From contig JAUFOR010000001.1 in assembly GCA_040285745.1 (NCBI GenBank), positions 992,001 through 1,056,000 on the forward strand: a stretch of DNA of 64,000 nt, in the 5' to 3' direction. A program made the translations under genes and the position numbers. The notes beneath the pieces are model-generated. The model made no database searches. It had not been told where the DNA came from and saw only the letters and a program-made list of their open reading frames with translations. The DNA is from Barthelona sp. PCE (Eukaryota > Metamonada: BaSk clade). Each line of letters starts with the position of its first letter. The stretch's first letter is position 1. This document shows positions 1-13,431 of this stretch, one piece after another.

Positions 1-438
1 GACGAAGATTATGTTATTGTAACGATCCCACCACCGCAGGAAGTTGTGTGGTTCATCGTGTAACAGCTTTCTCTTTGATATCTTGTTCATTAAGAAAGCA
101 AACATTAAACCTCCACCGATTAATACAAATACAACATTAACAATCAGATAGAAGAAGAATCGCTGGAATGTGTGTCGGATACACCAGTACAGTGAACCGA
201 AAAAAATGCCCAGAATGAGTAGAACCAAAAACAGCACATTTTGTCTAGCGCTTGATCCTCTAAGCTGTTTCCTGATTTTCTCATGGCCGAAATCATAGAA
301 TTTGTACTTAAAGAGCGATTTAATCATCGATAACATCTCTTCAAAAGGCCATGTGTATAAAAATCCGAATCCTTCAAAGAAATAATATGAATGAGAGTAC
401 TTGAAGGACTCAGATGTCGTTTGTGAAACATCTGACAT
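1..438 (-). CDS. membrane protein, 3' end cut by window edge
   Basis: The first 146 codons of a minus-strand gene run without a stop from an ATG at 436-438 to the window edge, so only the amino-terminal part is visible. Residues 1-60 are polar and aromatic-rich (many Tyr and Phe). Two hydrophobic stretches follow at about residues 68-88 and 95-117, separated by a short Arg/His loop, and then a basic stretch (Lys-Ile-Ser-Lys-Arg-Lys), giving a membrane hairpin topology. This resembles small PRA1/reticulon-type or SPFH-free hairpin proteins only in topology; I do not recognise the family. The start lies 46 bp downstream of the dynein stop on the same strand, a very short spacer for a eukaryote. 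The function is unknown. Confidence 0.7.
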   Translation of the reverse strand, partial: MSDVSQTTSESFKYSHSYYFFEGFGFLYTWPFEEMLSMIKSLFKYKFYDFGHEKIRKQLRGSSARQNVLFLVLLILGIFFGSLYWCIRHTFQRFFFYLIVNVVFVLIGGGLMFAFLMNKISKRKLLHDEPHNFLRWWDRYNNIIFV

Positions 439-484
439 TGTGAAAAGGTAGGAAATGCAATTTACATCATGATTAATAAATCGT

Positions 485-3400
485 TTAATCTGTCTCCATC
501 AACATAGCGCAACCCCTTAGAATGAGTGTGTCTGGGGTCAGTTCACCCGTAGGAAGATAAACTGTAACAATATATGAAGTGGAATGACCTGTTGTGGATA
601 GCGTACCTTGTCGACCAGCAGTACGATAGACTGGGCTTGCGTAGAAGTTCTCCTTATCGTGGAGTGCTTTAATCTCCTCCTTACGCTTGGGTTTGAAAAG
701 AATGGGTCTCATAGGGTCATACAATTGTCTGGGCAATGATTCCTCAACAACAGTGCCGAAACGGGCACCATGTAAGAACAGGCCGCTCATCCACGAGGCG
801 CCCTGAACCGATTCTGGTTTATCTTCACCATCATAAACGGTGAACTCAAAAGCCAACTCGTCGATGGGAATTTGAGCTGAACGAGCATAGTTTTGTAGCA
901 GACCTGTGAGGAAACTGTGCGGGAAGAACAATCCAGGGAACCAAATCTGAGTGAAATCCCTCGTCTCATACAACTTGCGGACAAAGCGTACACGTTCTAT
1001 CAAATCTGGGAACCACACAAACAACCCCTTCTGCGAGGGATAAGCGCTGTTAGCCCATAGTTTAGGAACACGGCTGAGTGTGAATGCGCTAATGATTTCT
1101 TCGAGCTCAGGCGTCAACACAATATCACCAGACAGGGCGAGCAACAGTGACTGAAGCGAGTCCTTAATGGTGAGCATGAGGCGGTTGTATGCAAAGATCT
1201 CCTCAAGCAAGACGGTGTTGAAAGAGTTCTCGTACGATACAGGAAGATCAGCAGCAACGCGGTCAGTATCGAACGTGAGTGGGAGACGCGCCAGGAAACC
1301 ACGGGCGATTTTGCTGATATCACTGCCGCTATTCGACGTGTCACTCGCCTTTGTGATCGAAACTGTCGATAGCAATGAGTTGGACAATGACTTGGCTTGC
1401 AGAATGGCAGAGTCGATAGCGGCGTTGTTGTGGAAACCAAACAGATGAGGTTTGTCTGTGTTCTCAACTGCGTCCAGGTTACCCTTGAGCCCCTCAATTG
1501 TGAGGAAGCGCAGATCCCCAAAGAGATAGGGGTTGGTACGGGTGTCCAGATCCGCCATGTTCATCATACTGGGATTGATTAGGTTGTTCAGCACTGAATC
1601 CATACAGCGGCGATCCCAATCGTCGGTTACACGGCCACCATAATTGATGGCTGAGATCATATACTGGAGTGCCTTGAAGTCGATGTTTAGCAGGTCGCTC
1701 GAGATGGGAACGAAATTCTGGATCGTAGCAAGAGAGATTGCGTAGTCAGACATGGTGAACTGGTAGGGGACATTGAAACCGAGTGGGCCGAAGTTACGAC
1801 GACGGGACACGATACAGTGGAATAGCGAGAGATAGAACATAAGCACGCGACGGTTAGCTGCGTTCTGATTCTTGATGAGAGTTACAGACTCAGGCTCATC
1901 GCGTTCCTCTGCGTCTCCCAAACCGAAATCAAAGTCATATTCGTCCTCCTCCAAGACGTTCATCAGCTCCATCATGTTGGCCTTGACTGTAGCCGGCATT
2001 TCACTGACGATCTTGACAGAGGACTGTAGAATGAGTGACGGGAATGAAGGAATGGGCTTGGATGTCAACCACACGCGGAAGTGGCGATGGGTGGTCTCAA
2101 CGCGCAGAGAGTCTAGCTTCTCACTCAGCACTGGAAGGAATGATGGCAGGAGATGACAGTTCTGGAGTAGAACCCAGTGACCGCGATCAACAGCCTCATC
2201 AATAAGAGCCAGAGTACGTTTCTCCTGACCTTGACCCAGCGAAATAATGTGCAACTTTCCGCACTTACCCTCAGCCTCGATTCCAGAGTGGAACTCAAGC
2301 ACCATTGATGCGGGGTTGATACCGGGCGACAGTAGGAAAAGAAGTGGAGTAACACAATCCGAGAATTCGAACGCTGTGTCCAGTGAAAAGATAGGGAAGT
2401 CCATAAACCTTGAACCCAAAACCTTTGAGACGAAAGACGTGATTGCCTGTACGAACTTATCGGGTCTCAGGTACTTGATCAGCTGCACGATACGCATACT
2501 GTTCAGATTGACATAACGCGTGGGAATGTGAGCCTCTGGATCGTCGTTTGTGAGGAACTCGGTCCATTCGTCAAAGTTCTCAATTACGTGATCACAAATA
2601 TCATCTAGTTCCTCAAACTTGCTAGATAACGCGTCCACAGCCGAGTAGACCGCTTCGGTGAGCAAATTATGCTCTGGTGCCTCGGCAGGAAGTGCCGTCT
2701 GCATAATTGACGGGATGCTGAGGAACTGAACGAGCTCTGCTGAGGAGATAAGATCGTGATAGCTGAGCATTCGCATACAGAGCAGAATGGAAAGACCAAC
2801 ACGGTCCGATGAGTAGAGGGAGGATGACACACGGACGAAGAAGCTCTCAAACAAATTAGAGAAGAAGTTTGAACAGCGCTTCTCTGTTGAAGTGAGTCTT
2901 GGTACAAACTTCTCTATAATGGACTCAAAACTGTGCTTGAGTCCTCCCTTCTTGATGGTGAACATTGGTCGGCCATCATCGAAGTCAGGGTCCCGTTCAT
3001 TCGTTAACTCGTGAACGAAAAGAGCCAGGTACCAGCTCAGACTGAACTGGTACATGTTCTGAATCTGTGTAAGTGAAGAAGCAACAAAGAACAGCTCAGC
3101 GCTCTGCTTTGCCACCTCAACGAAGTCTTGACGTTTGTTCTCAATCTCCTTTGATGTCTTCTCAACGACAACAAACTCTCTCTGGATATCGTTCGATGTC
3201 TTCTTTGACTTATCGAGTGTCTGGATCAAGGAGTCGTCCTTGAGCAACTGGGAAGCTGCGGACTCGCCCTCAGGAACATTGTCCTGTGAAGACAGAATTA
3301 GAGAAAGGATCTCGTCCTCAACAGCCTGCTTCTTATCGTCAAGCTCAGCCATACGCACAATGAGCGAATCACGCTTCTCTTCCAGTTGGGGCTCCCAGTT

Positions 3401-6400
3401 TTGCACGATCTGAACCAGCAGCTGGTCAGTAAGACCAGTCGCAGTAAGAGCAAAGTTGACAACCGAAACCTTACAAGCAAAGTCGGGGTCAAGACGTGCC
3501 TTTGACATACGCGAGACCATGAACAGTTTGAATGAGTCGTCGTATGAGACGATGTTCTGAATCTTAATCGACTTAACACCACCCTCAACAACTACTCTCT
3601 TCAACAGGATGTTATCAAACACCGGCGGAAGTTTAGCGACGTCGCATCCCTCTAGAATGACTGGCTGTCCGAGAGAGACGGCTTGCTCAAAGGTCCTAAC
3701 CCAATCCTTCTGGTTGTACTTGATTATGACAGCATCGCCGAACTGGTTCTTGAGCCACTTGATGGCTTGGTTTTGCGGATCAAGGAAGAACGGCCAGTTG
3801 GTGTGTCGCAGTGAAATACAAGCGTTGTCAATAGAGAACGAGTCAGCCGGTAATTCTGCCATCAGGAACTGACGAGTTTCCATTTCATTGGAAACGATTG
3901 AGTCCAGCTTCCAGTGTCCCTCAAATGCAATCTTGTGCTTATTCATTGTCTTCTTCCACTCCTTAAAGATGGTTTGGCGCCAATCTAATGGAAGCGGTGA
4001 GAGATACGTCATGAACGAGCCTGCGAGCAAACAATCTCCGAGAATCGTTGAAAGTCGCATCTGGTTCGTCTCCGCTTGCATCTTCCACGCCTTACGCTCG
4101 TCCTTGAGCTGGTTTTGCAACTTAACTGCACGGTTTAGCTCGAGTTCGCACTGATGAATATCATCTTCTGTTTGTCTCTTACGTGTGAGAGCGTCTTCGT
4201 AGTTTTGCTGCAATTGGGCAACGGTATCTTCAATCTTTCGCAGTTCAGCGGTCTTGAGCTCAAGGTCTGCAAGTAATATCTTCAGCTTCGCCTTGGCTTC
4301 GGATAATCGCTCCTGCTTGGGTTCTACAACCTTCCAAACATCGTGGAACTGTACAATGGCAATGAGCCAATTACGCAGCGCCAAAGCGGGTATTGATGCT
4401 TTCTTAATAGAATCGTAAGAAAATGCTGGCTTGTCAATGTACTTTCGCACCTGCTCAACACGGTTGTTGGGAATGTTTGTACGGTCAAACTCAAGCACTT
4501 GTCTGAAGAAGTCCATTGCGGACGCCATCATTGCGCGCGCTGCACCCCACCAGTCACGGTCCTTACTATTTGGAATACGGTCTGCCTGTCGACCGAAGAT
4601 CTTACAAACTGCCTCCATAACAAGACGAACACCAGCAGGTGGGTGGGCCAACGAACGGAGCTCGACAATATCACCGGGCTTTAGTCTTTGAAGTTCAGCA
4701 AGCGCTGCATCAACAAGCGGTTGTGCCTCTGAGAGATCACGCTCACATTCTGCCTTAAGCTGGTCCGCGGCATCGACATCACCCTGCACTTTTTGCTGCT
4801 CAACAGAAACTTCCTGACGAGTAGCCTCTGCCTCTGACTGCTTAACTGTAAGCTCCTCGATAAGAATAGCAATCTCTTTAGCCATTTCAGCGAGTTTTGG
4901 CTTCAGGTTCTCGAGTTTCACCTTCATTGACGCGATTTCGGTCGCTGTCGACTCCAATACCTCGTAACCACCCTGGAATCTCTTAATCTTTCCGTTTGTC
5001 TCTTCGAACTTAGCATCAAGCACCTTGACGAAGTTGTTGATTGCTGTAAGGAATGTTGATGGGGTTACATACATGTCAAAGCCGGACTGTGCATTGAACC
5101 GCACTATATCCTTCTTCATATGCAAATGTACATCGACAAGAGCATTTGCAACGACTTCAACATCACCAAGCAACTTAAGGATATCAGGATTGTCCAAACA
5201 CTTGTCCTTCAGAAGGAACTGCGATACAGACACCAGTGCGTCCTTGGGCCAGTTGTTGAACCAATCAATCGTACAACAGTTAACCAGCGATGGATACTGT
5301 CTGAGCCAGTCTTTGAAATTGCTGTTCAAGGGTGAGAAGCAAAGTACAACGTGGAGGCGGCGCTTGCAGTGGTCGACAAATGACTGCCACTTCTCGAGAC
5401 GCGTGTTACCACGTACCTTGGGGAAAGTCTCGAATATCTCCTCTTGCTCTCCACTGTCAAACAAATTGGCAACCTCACCACTGTTGAGAATATTATTAGC
5501 ATCCTCCAGGAAGCGAGGATCAACAATCTGTGCATCACTGAGCAAGAAGACAACCTTCTTCTTGATACATGCCCTGAAAAGATCCTTGAGGAAATCACGC
5601 CACTCCATGAATCCGAAACCATCAAAGATCTCGGGGGAGTACAACGTCATGTTCATCAGGTACGCTGCAAGACGAGTGACTGTACGGCGGGAGGATCCGC
5701 CAACACCAATGAGCAACATGTGACCACGTGGCTGCTTGAGCACTCTTGATACACGAATGAGGTGATCGACGAAATACTCAAAGATAACGAGGTTGAGCGT
5801 ATGCTCGGAGTGATCCTCGTTGTGCAGCTCGACAGTTTCCTCCAATAGCGCATACATTTCTTCAATGTTAGCGCTGGGTAGTTGAGAGTAATAACGGTCT
5901 TCCTCGATACCCTTGTTAAAGTCGGTGTATATGGGACGATCCTCGGGCACTTCAAAGCCAGGGAAGTTCTTCTTCGTCAGGGCATCTATTGTGGTTGCAA
6001 CCTGATCAACATCTTCTTTCGACACGAGACGATCGGAAAAGACTCGGAACGATTCATTGCGCCATAGTGCAATGAGGTCCTCCTCTTCCTGGATGATATT
6101 AGCACGAGCCAGTGCAAGGCCCTGGAAGATCTTTGCGAGATCACGGAGGTTAAAGAGATAGTGTCCTTTTCCGGGTTTTGGCAACATGTTACCTTTGACC
6201 CATGTGAACAGCTCGATCGATGCCTGTGTGAGCTTGTTGACACCATCAATAACGTACTTGTCAACGGACATGCTCAGATAGAAATCTGACAATATGGTCG
6301 AGAAGATCTTGTGCATGTTTGTGTGCGACAACTCTGTCAAAACAATGGTGTTAAATTGGCTCTTCAAACGCTCGGAGATCTGGGATCGACCACCTCCAGG

Positions 6401-9400
6401 GAATCCCATCGCACTTACAATAACAGTGTCGACCAGATTGCGGAAACTGTAAGCATCTGCGTAATATCCGCGGTAATCAAACACCTGTCTCAGAAGTTCG
6501 AGGGGTGGCTGTGCGCCGTACTCTTCCTTCACTGGAAGGTTCAGATCATCAACAAAGACGAGGCCAATCATGCTGGAAGGCGGGCCGAAGACACCGGCAC
6601 GACGACGAACATCAATCTTTCCGTCCAAGATCTGTTTGAGCTGGTCCGCAGTCGTCTGACCTGAGAGTGAGACGAAAACGGGATGGTACTTCATCAGATC
6701 AGACGGAGAGTTATCTGCATCCTCGAAAAGTTTGTTATGTGTAAATATATGATCATTGATTATGGCACTCTTACCAACACCAGTGGGACCAACGAACAAA
6801 ACTGGGTGGTTTGCGTTGATCAACTTCGTCAGCAGGTAATTGTAACACAGAGTGTCTGTAGTGGGAATGAGAACACCGGCTACATCGATTGTGAGTGCAT
6901 CATCATCCTCCTCTTCATCAAAATCATCCTCAAAGTCCTCGTTCTTGCTCTTCTTCTTCTTGCGCTCAAGTGTGAGCCACGATTCCCATGCAGTGCCGCT
7001 CCAGTAGAAGTCAAAGACTGACCCCATGCTGGGAATTGGCATCTTGAAAATGTGTTTAGGGTTGCCCTTCTTGGGAGAGATGCAGTTCTGCAGGAACTCT
7101 GAGAACTTCTCGCGATCCTCAAGGGAGGATGTAGAGCCGAATGACCACACAACAGCAAATAAGAAGCAGTTCTCGATTGAACCGAGGTTGATCTCAACCT
7201 CTTCCTCTTCCTCTTCCTCGTATTCAGCATCTGTCTCTCGGTTGCGCTGCTTGATCATCTGCTGCTCCTCGTACTGGATACGTGTGATGCCAAAGACATT
7301 CTCGAATACAAGCGACTCGAAAACTCGAAGCAAAGAAAGAACTAGCGCGAGGTCGGGTAACTTTAACAATGGGGTGATCTCTGATCGCACAAACTCGTAT
7401 GCAGCACCAATCAGCCAATCCATAACACTGCGTATTCCACCGATCTTCTCGTTGAGACCATCCGGTAGGGTGTTGAACCATTTATCAACAATGTACGTCC
7501 AGCTGTCGTCAAATGACTCGGTGTAGATCATACCACAACGGGAAACCGTAGCAGGGGACGCCTCTGCAAGGGAATCAACCTCAAAGAGAACATTCATGTG
7601 ATCTGTCAAACCGATGGTCGCACCTGAGGCCAGACAAAGCTTCTTGTTGTCATCCAACACAGTGTTCATGTTTTCAATCCATAGTGCGTCGACGGGGCCA
7701 TCAAAGACGACCCAGCGGCGATCAGTGGAAGTATTTCCGGCGGTTGCCATTGTTTCAATAACGGCACCAATGATTCCGTGAAGGAACTCGTGTGAGACGG
7801 GGTCGAACGTACCGTAGAGGCCTGCAAGCGTTGTTGCCTTAGGATTAATCGGTACAATATGCACTGGACGGCACTCAGAACGCGAAGGGTTATTTTCAGC
7901 GACAATGGTGATGGCGTTGGCAAGCACCTTCATAACTGATGATTTACCGGAGAGGGCAAGGCCAACGACCATTGCTCCGTGACGGATAAGAATAGTCTCA
8001 TACATTTGCAATATCTTCGTAACGAATACTTCGTTGGGCACAAGTCCCAGATCACGGGACGCCTGCTCGATTGCAGGAATGAACCACGAGTAGTCGCTCT
8101 CATATGAGTCGATGGACGGGAACAAATCAGAAACAATGTTCTCAAAGAGAAGACAATCGTTCTTCAAGAACTTTGGCATGTTAACGTCCAGGAGCGAGCG
8201 GTAGATAAGCTTATCCTCGCTTTCGTCAGGGAAAAGACGCTTGAGGTTGGCAGCAGCAACAAGAACGGCCTTAACAGCACGCATACCAAAATCGTAGTGA
8301 GACTGATTTGACAGCTGCTGGGATGAAAGCTGGAATGTGTCAACCAGCTTTCTGGCAAGCGTACGTGCGTCGGAGAAACCACATGAAAAGAGCATAATCT
8401 CAGCAATAAGAGCATAATCAGGAACCATCATAACTACACCTCGGAACAATGCTTTGAGGTTGTCAGGTAGTTCTGTACGACCAGCATAACCAGGGTTCAT
8501 GGTAATGAAGATGGCTGCGTTACGGTTGAGCTTGATTCGGGAACCTTCGAATTCGAGGTCTTTGAGCTTCGCCTTGATGGCCATCTGGATTGTAAGGATC
8601 TGTTGTGCAATTACAGACAGCACTTCGATGGGGATACGATTAAACTCATCAAATACTGCCCACGCACCGCAACTGGCAAGTCCCTTGAAGAACTTACCCA
8701 TTGCCTTGTGATCGAGACCTTCCGAACAGTTAAGAACAATAACCTGACGACCTGCCTCTTTCGAAAGCTGCTTTGCAGTTTCCGTTTTACCCGTACCGGC
8801 GGGTCCAGCTGGGGAACCACCTAGGAACGAGTGAATAGCGTTGGTGAGCGTGATATAACAGCGATCCGTCAGCGGGGTAATGACGAGACGACCTGTGTTA
8901 CCCAGATACTCATAACCGTACAAGAGACGGGCCTCAACTTGTCTGATAGTAAGGACTTCCTCACCCTCAACCTCGTCAAAGTAGTATCGCAACTGCTTCT
9001 TCCATGTGAAGTCTTCCAGTGATACAACCTTATCGTTTACCATATCCTGTGTTACATCTTTGCTGTGCACATCAAGCGTGATCAGTGATGATAGAAGGGT
9101 ACGCAGAGCCTTGGATGGTTTTGTGCGGAACATACCAACTAGGTCATTGATCTGCTGCTCCTGTTTCTCAACCAGCTTACGCAATTGGTGTGTACCGCCT
9201 GTTTTGATGGCGTCGGTGATGTCTTGTGTCCAAATTAGTTGTGAAACAACCAAAACAACCATTGCCGGCCAGTCCTTAACAAACTGTGTACGCTCCGTCG
9301 TAAAGTATGCCTTGTACGCACGGATAATGGTCTCCTTGATGGAACCAACCATCTGCTTCTCGAGATCCAGCAGCCACTCTTCAACCAAATTTGAAGTTCT

Positions 9401-12400
9401 GATATTATCCATCAGCTGAACCACTTCGCCTTCCTTGGATACAATAGCGTTGAATGAGATAGATTCGCCATACCAATCCTCTGGGTTACGGTCTGGCTGG
9501 GCAGTCATCTCGGGCGACTTCAGAGAAAAGATGTTCTCGAAAATCTTCTTCAAGTGTGGGAAAACCATCACTGGGTTGGTTGCCTGTGAAAGAATACTCA
9601 AAAGACCATCTGCATCCACGAAATAGAATCGCGGGAACTTCGAACGCTTGGTTTCGAGGTACTTGTGTAAGTTCTTAAGGATTTCCTCGATCGTCTCGTT
9701 GAGCACCTCAAAGTTTGCGTTTAGAGCCGGTTCGATGGAAAAGATCAAGGGGTTCTTGGAAAGTTTCTGCACAATTTTTTCAAAGCTTCCCGCGACCGCG
9801 TGGAACCTTTTGTGCTCCATTGGAAGCTGACGTTTGATGTCAGGAGTGCTGAAGATGGGCTGAAGATACAAATAATTGGCTTGGAACTTTGACCAATTCT
9901 CAACAGTCACCTGGACCAAGCTGAGGAAGTCAATGAATGTCAAAAGCTGGTTGATAATATGCTTAGAGAATGGATTGTTACGGAGAGTGCCCAGAATCAA
10001 CAAGTCTTCATCAAGAAGTTCATTAAGCTCCGTAACCTGCTTGAGAATTCCGTCAGCAATCACAAACTCCTGCAGCTTCCATTTCTTTTGTAGAATGGAG
10101 AACTGACGTTCGATCTTGAACTCCTTGGTGGCCAGAGACGAAATCTCACGGATATCGCCAATACAATTCTGCAATTGAAGGTTGAGAAGGTCAGTGAGCT
10201 TAAGGTTCTGGTCGACAACAATGTCGACGCCTACCATGGATTCCAACTTCGACCAGTGACGCTTTCTGAAACCCTGCACACGAAGCAGACAGATGAACTC
10301 GACAGTGGACTTGAAGTCATCCAACTGTGACTTGATGGAGCCAATCAGATTAACCAGTACAGCGTTGTCCTTGTAGTAACGCAGTGCAGAGTTGATACTG
10401 TTCTGCCACTCCTCAAACATCATGGGTATCTTCTGGGCGTCCAGACTGAGGAAGTTACCAAACATCCACGTTGGGTACAATGTCTGGAACTGGTGAGAGA
10501 TGTTCCAAATACTGCTAAAGTTCCCAAAATCAGAAGAGATAGCGTTAAAGTTACGGAACTTGCTCACAGGCAACCCAAATATCTTCTCACGAACGTTGAC
10601 AATGCTGAGCTCCTCCTTGAGCCCGTTGAACTTACGAGATAGTTCCTTGATATCAGCAACCATAGCCTCAGCGTTAGTGAGATCAGTCTGCTTCTTGAGC
10701 TTGTTGAGCTCATCCTTGAAGTCTTCAATCTTGATAACGAACTTCTCACGCTGCTCAAGCAGATTTTCTTGCTGGCGGACACGGATCTCGCTCAACTTGT
10801 ACTCACACTCATGGATCCACCTCTGTATATCCTCTGGGTGCTTCAAAACACGGTAATATGCGCTCACCAGCTGAACATCTGGCACAATAAAGTGGTCAGT
10901 GTAACTTTCAAGCACAGCGGATACGTGCGACAGTGTCTTTCGAATGTAATTGTGGCTCTTGACGAACGTTGTCTTAATGTATTTCTGGAGAACATCAAGT
11001 TCCTCAGGAATATTGGGGTAGTTGGATAATGTTTTCTCAATGTCAATGCACTTCTCATCTGCACTGTCCAAGTCTTGCAAGAGTCGAATACACTGTCTGC
11101 GCTTCACTTCCTCCAACAGACGGGTGATAGTTGCCGTCAACGCTGACTTAAGAGCTTCAACATGAACCGTCAAATAACCGTACCTGCACTGGTTATCCAT
11201 CAACAGTGGAATCTCACTCCTGATCTTTGCAAACTGCTCAATTGCTGTGAGCAGCCCGCTTGAATCGTTTGCCTTTGGTAAGTCGTCAAACGTCATGCGC
11301 TCGTACTTCTCAAAGCGCTTAAACACGTTGAATATGCTCTTTGCAGAGTCATATGCCTCACGCAGCGACTCTTTAATGCGGTCGCATGCGTCTGTGTACA
11401 TGGGCTGCTCAGCGAAATCGAAGTGGTATACGTCTTGTTCAAGAAGTCTGTAGAAAATAAGGTTCTCGAGGCGGTCCATGTTCTCCATGGCCTCAAACAT
11501 GAGTTCCAACGGCTTCATAAGCTTTGATTCAAGCTCGTCAACTGAAGGTGTCAGCTCATATCCGCCTGCACTAACTATTGTGCCGTCGTCATCATACACT
11601 GGGTTGATTTCCTTGTTATAACTGATGTGGACATCGATTAATCCTTCCTTCTGGAACTTAGACTCTATAATCTCAACGTTATCAAAGAACAACTTTCGGA
11701 ACAGGCTGTCTACGAAAAGGTTACAAAGGATGAGACTGTGACGTATTGCTGAAGGTATGGTATCCATGTATACAATCGAGTGGGTGTTAATAGCAAACTC
11801 CAACTTAACTGCCACGATTTCTCCGAAATTACTAATGAATCCGAGAAGCAAATTACGGTAGTCCTCGAAAGAAAACTCAAACCCTGTCCAATAGATAGAG
11901 CTGAGCCCCAGCAGAGCCCATCTGTTGTTCAACTCGTATAGTTCTGATGCGTAGTCGTGTAACCCAATGTCGAGCGTCTTACCAATGCGCTTAACCATCC
12001 CCTTCTGCTCAGGAGATAAAACAAGACAAGTATCACCGTGTGGGATACGGAGAGCATTCGAGTTAACCCATTCAGGGAAATTCGGTCTCAGTTTTAAAAA
12101 GGTCTGGGTAAAGTTGAAATCCCTAATAACCTCTTCCTGTAAATGTACATTCTCGTCAAGCTTCAAATTCTTTAAATCAAAAAAGTAAGGGAAGCTCTCC
12201 ATCGAATCATCTACATAGAACTTCAGACGCGCTGCCTCCTCGATAGAACGGCGGAGCGTACGCGCCTCTTCCCAACGGGACTTGTAGTCGTCACCCTCGA
12301 ATCGAAGATTGGAACCACTAACCAGTTTTGATATTCCCTTGACCTCAATACGCCATTTGATGCCCTCTTTGCCCTTGACAACGCATGGTGTCCACTCATA

Positions 12401-12992
12401 AACACCATTTGCTGTCAAATATCTGGTTTCTGCACGAGATGACCAGTATGTGCTCGGGTCGAAAAAATCAAGGTCTAGGAATCCCTCCTTCGACTTGATA
12501 GCCTCCATTTTGATGCGTTCCTCTTGCGCGCGCTGATCTCTAGTGGCAACATCTTCTTCATCTGAAAGAGGTACTTCTAGAGGTTTGTAGCTCTTCAGAG
12601 TCTGAAATCTCGACAATGGGCGGAAATTCGCACCAGGTTCAAGCGTGGATACTTCTGGCATCCTAGACGGCTTTGTTTTGACATAGGACCGGCTTGGTGC
12701 TCTTGATTCTCTGCTGAGCGATGACCGCTTTGCGTCCTTAACCTGCTCCTCTAGCTTAGAAACCTCTTCCTCTGGAATTGCGCTGTGAATCATTCGCTTT
12801 AACTCAGTTGTCTGTGTTTGCAAACGACTTAATGCCCGAATTGATGACGCGGTGATCGGTCTCCTGTCGGCTGGCACACCATCCTAAACATTAGATGCTC
12901 ATGAACATGACAAATCGAAAAGAAAAACATACAAGCTTGTTTTCCGCAATTGGACTGACAAGATTTGCTAAAAAATCTATGTCCTTCTGCAT
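485..12992 (-). CDS. axonemal (inner-arm type) dynein heavy chain, two exons
   Basis: This is a motor subunit of a flagellar dynein of 4152 residues. Exon 1 (12933-12992) encodes 20 residues and exon 2 (485-12883) the rest; a 49-nt intron lies between them, and the reading frame is closed upstream of exon 2, so an upstream exon is needed to supply an ATG. Domains in order are: tail/linker (to about 1350); AAA1 with P-loop GPAGTGKT at 1380-1387; AAA2 with GLALSGKSS from 1661; AAA3 with GPTGVGKS from 2052; AAA4 with GVGGSSRR from 2413; stalk coiled coils at about 2640-2750 and 2875-2955 around the microtubule-binding tip (PPAGVRLVMEA); then AAA5, AAA6 and the C-terminal domain. Length and the AAA2 and tip sequences resemble single-headed DNAH3/7/12-type chains. 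AAA4 has Arg-Arg where a catalytic Lys would sit, as in that class. Two strongly acidic insertions lie between AAA2 and AAA3. It implies a flagellated organism. Confidence 0.96.
12884..12932 (-). other. spliceosomal intron in dynein gene (49 nt, phase 0)
   Basis: On the minus strand the intron starts GTATGT and ends CTAATGTTTAG, so the branch-point-like CTAAT sits right against the acceptor AG. Removing it joins a 20-codon upstream exon in frame to the long dynein reading frame. Without it that frame is closed by an in-frame TAG (the intron's own last bases) and lacks an ATG. The donor and the compact acceptor match the parabasalid/Giardia intron style. Confidence 0.85.
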
Positions 12993-13431
12993 GAAACTAC
13001 TTAATAATCTGCAATGGTTTTGAAAATCGTTAAAAAACGAGTAACAATTCGCTTACCATAAATACCTCCGTAACACTTATATACCGGCCAAATAACAAGT
13101 AAATCCACAAATTGGTATGCAAATATTTGATACAGTCGTGCAAAGGATAGAAAAAAGACCAGGTTGCTACATATTCATTAAAATGAGACTTATACAACTT
13201 GCACTGGATATTTACTGCTATTTTAGCCTCTGAGTCAATTATAAAAGGAAGATACTGAAACTGTAGTCACAAAAAGGTCAACTGTTAAAAGCAATTTGTC
13301 GATCTATTTATCTTGTTTTTAAATCTGTCCCGTGCTGAAACAGTCCATTTACACCACATATCCCCCTGTAAATCAGACATATGTCCTGTTTCACCATTTT
13401 TATCTCTTAACTCGTTGATTCCATGTTGTGA
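12993..13431. other. divergent intergenic spacer
   Basis: This is 439 bp of AT-rich DNA between the divergent dynein (minus) and 1028-residue (plus) genes, presumably carrying both promoters. A TATA-like ATTATAAAAGG lies at about 13237-13248, roughly 190 bp before the plus-strand ATG. No RNA gene, repeat or additional coding potential was found. Confidence 0.4.

Noticed and set aside
7200-7230. CTC/TTC-rich repeats within the dynein gene
   Set aside because: They encode an acidic Glu run in frame, a normal insertion between AAA domains, not a separate repeat element.
12990-13060. Alternative dynein start at an ATG directly before GTAAGC (about 13060)
   Set aside because: Reading without splicing reaches a stop after nine codons. 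Splicing from GTAAGC would give a one-codon exon, while the ATG at 12992 with the GTATGT donor gives a protein-like 20-codon exon.
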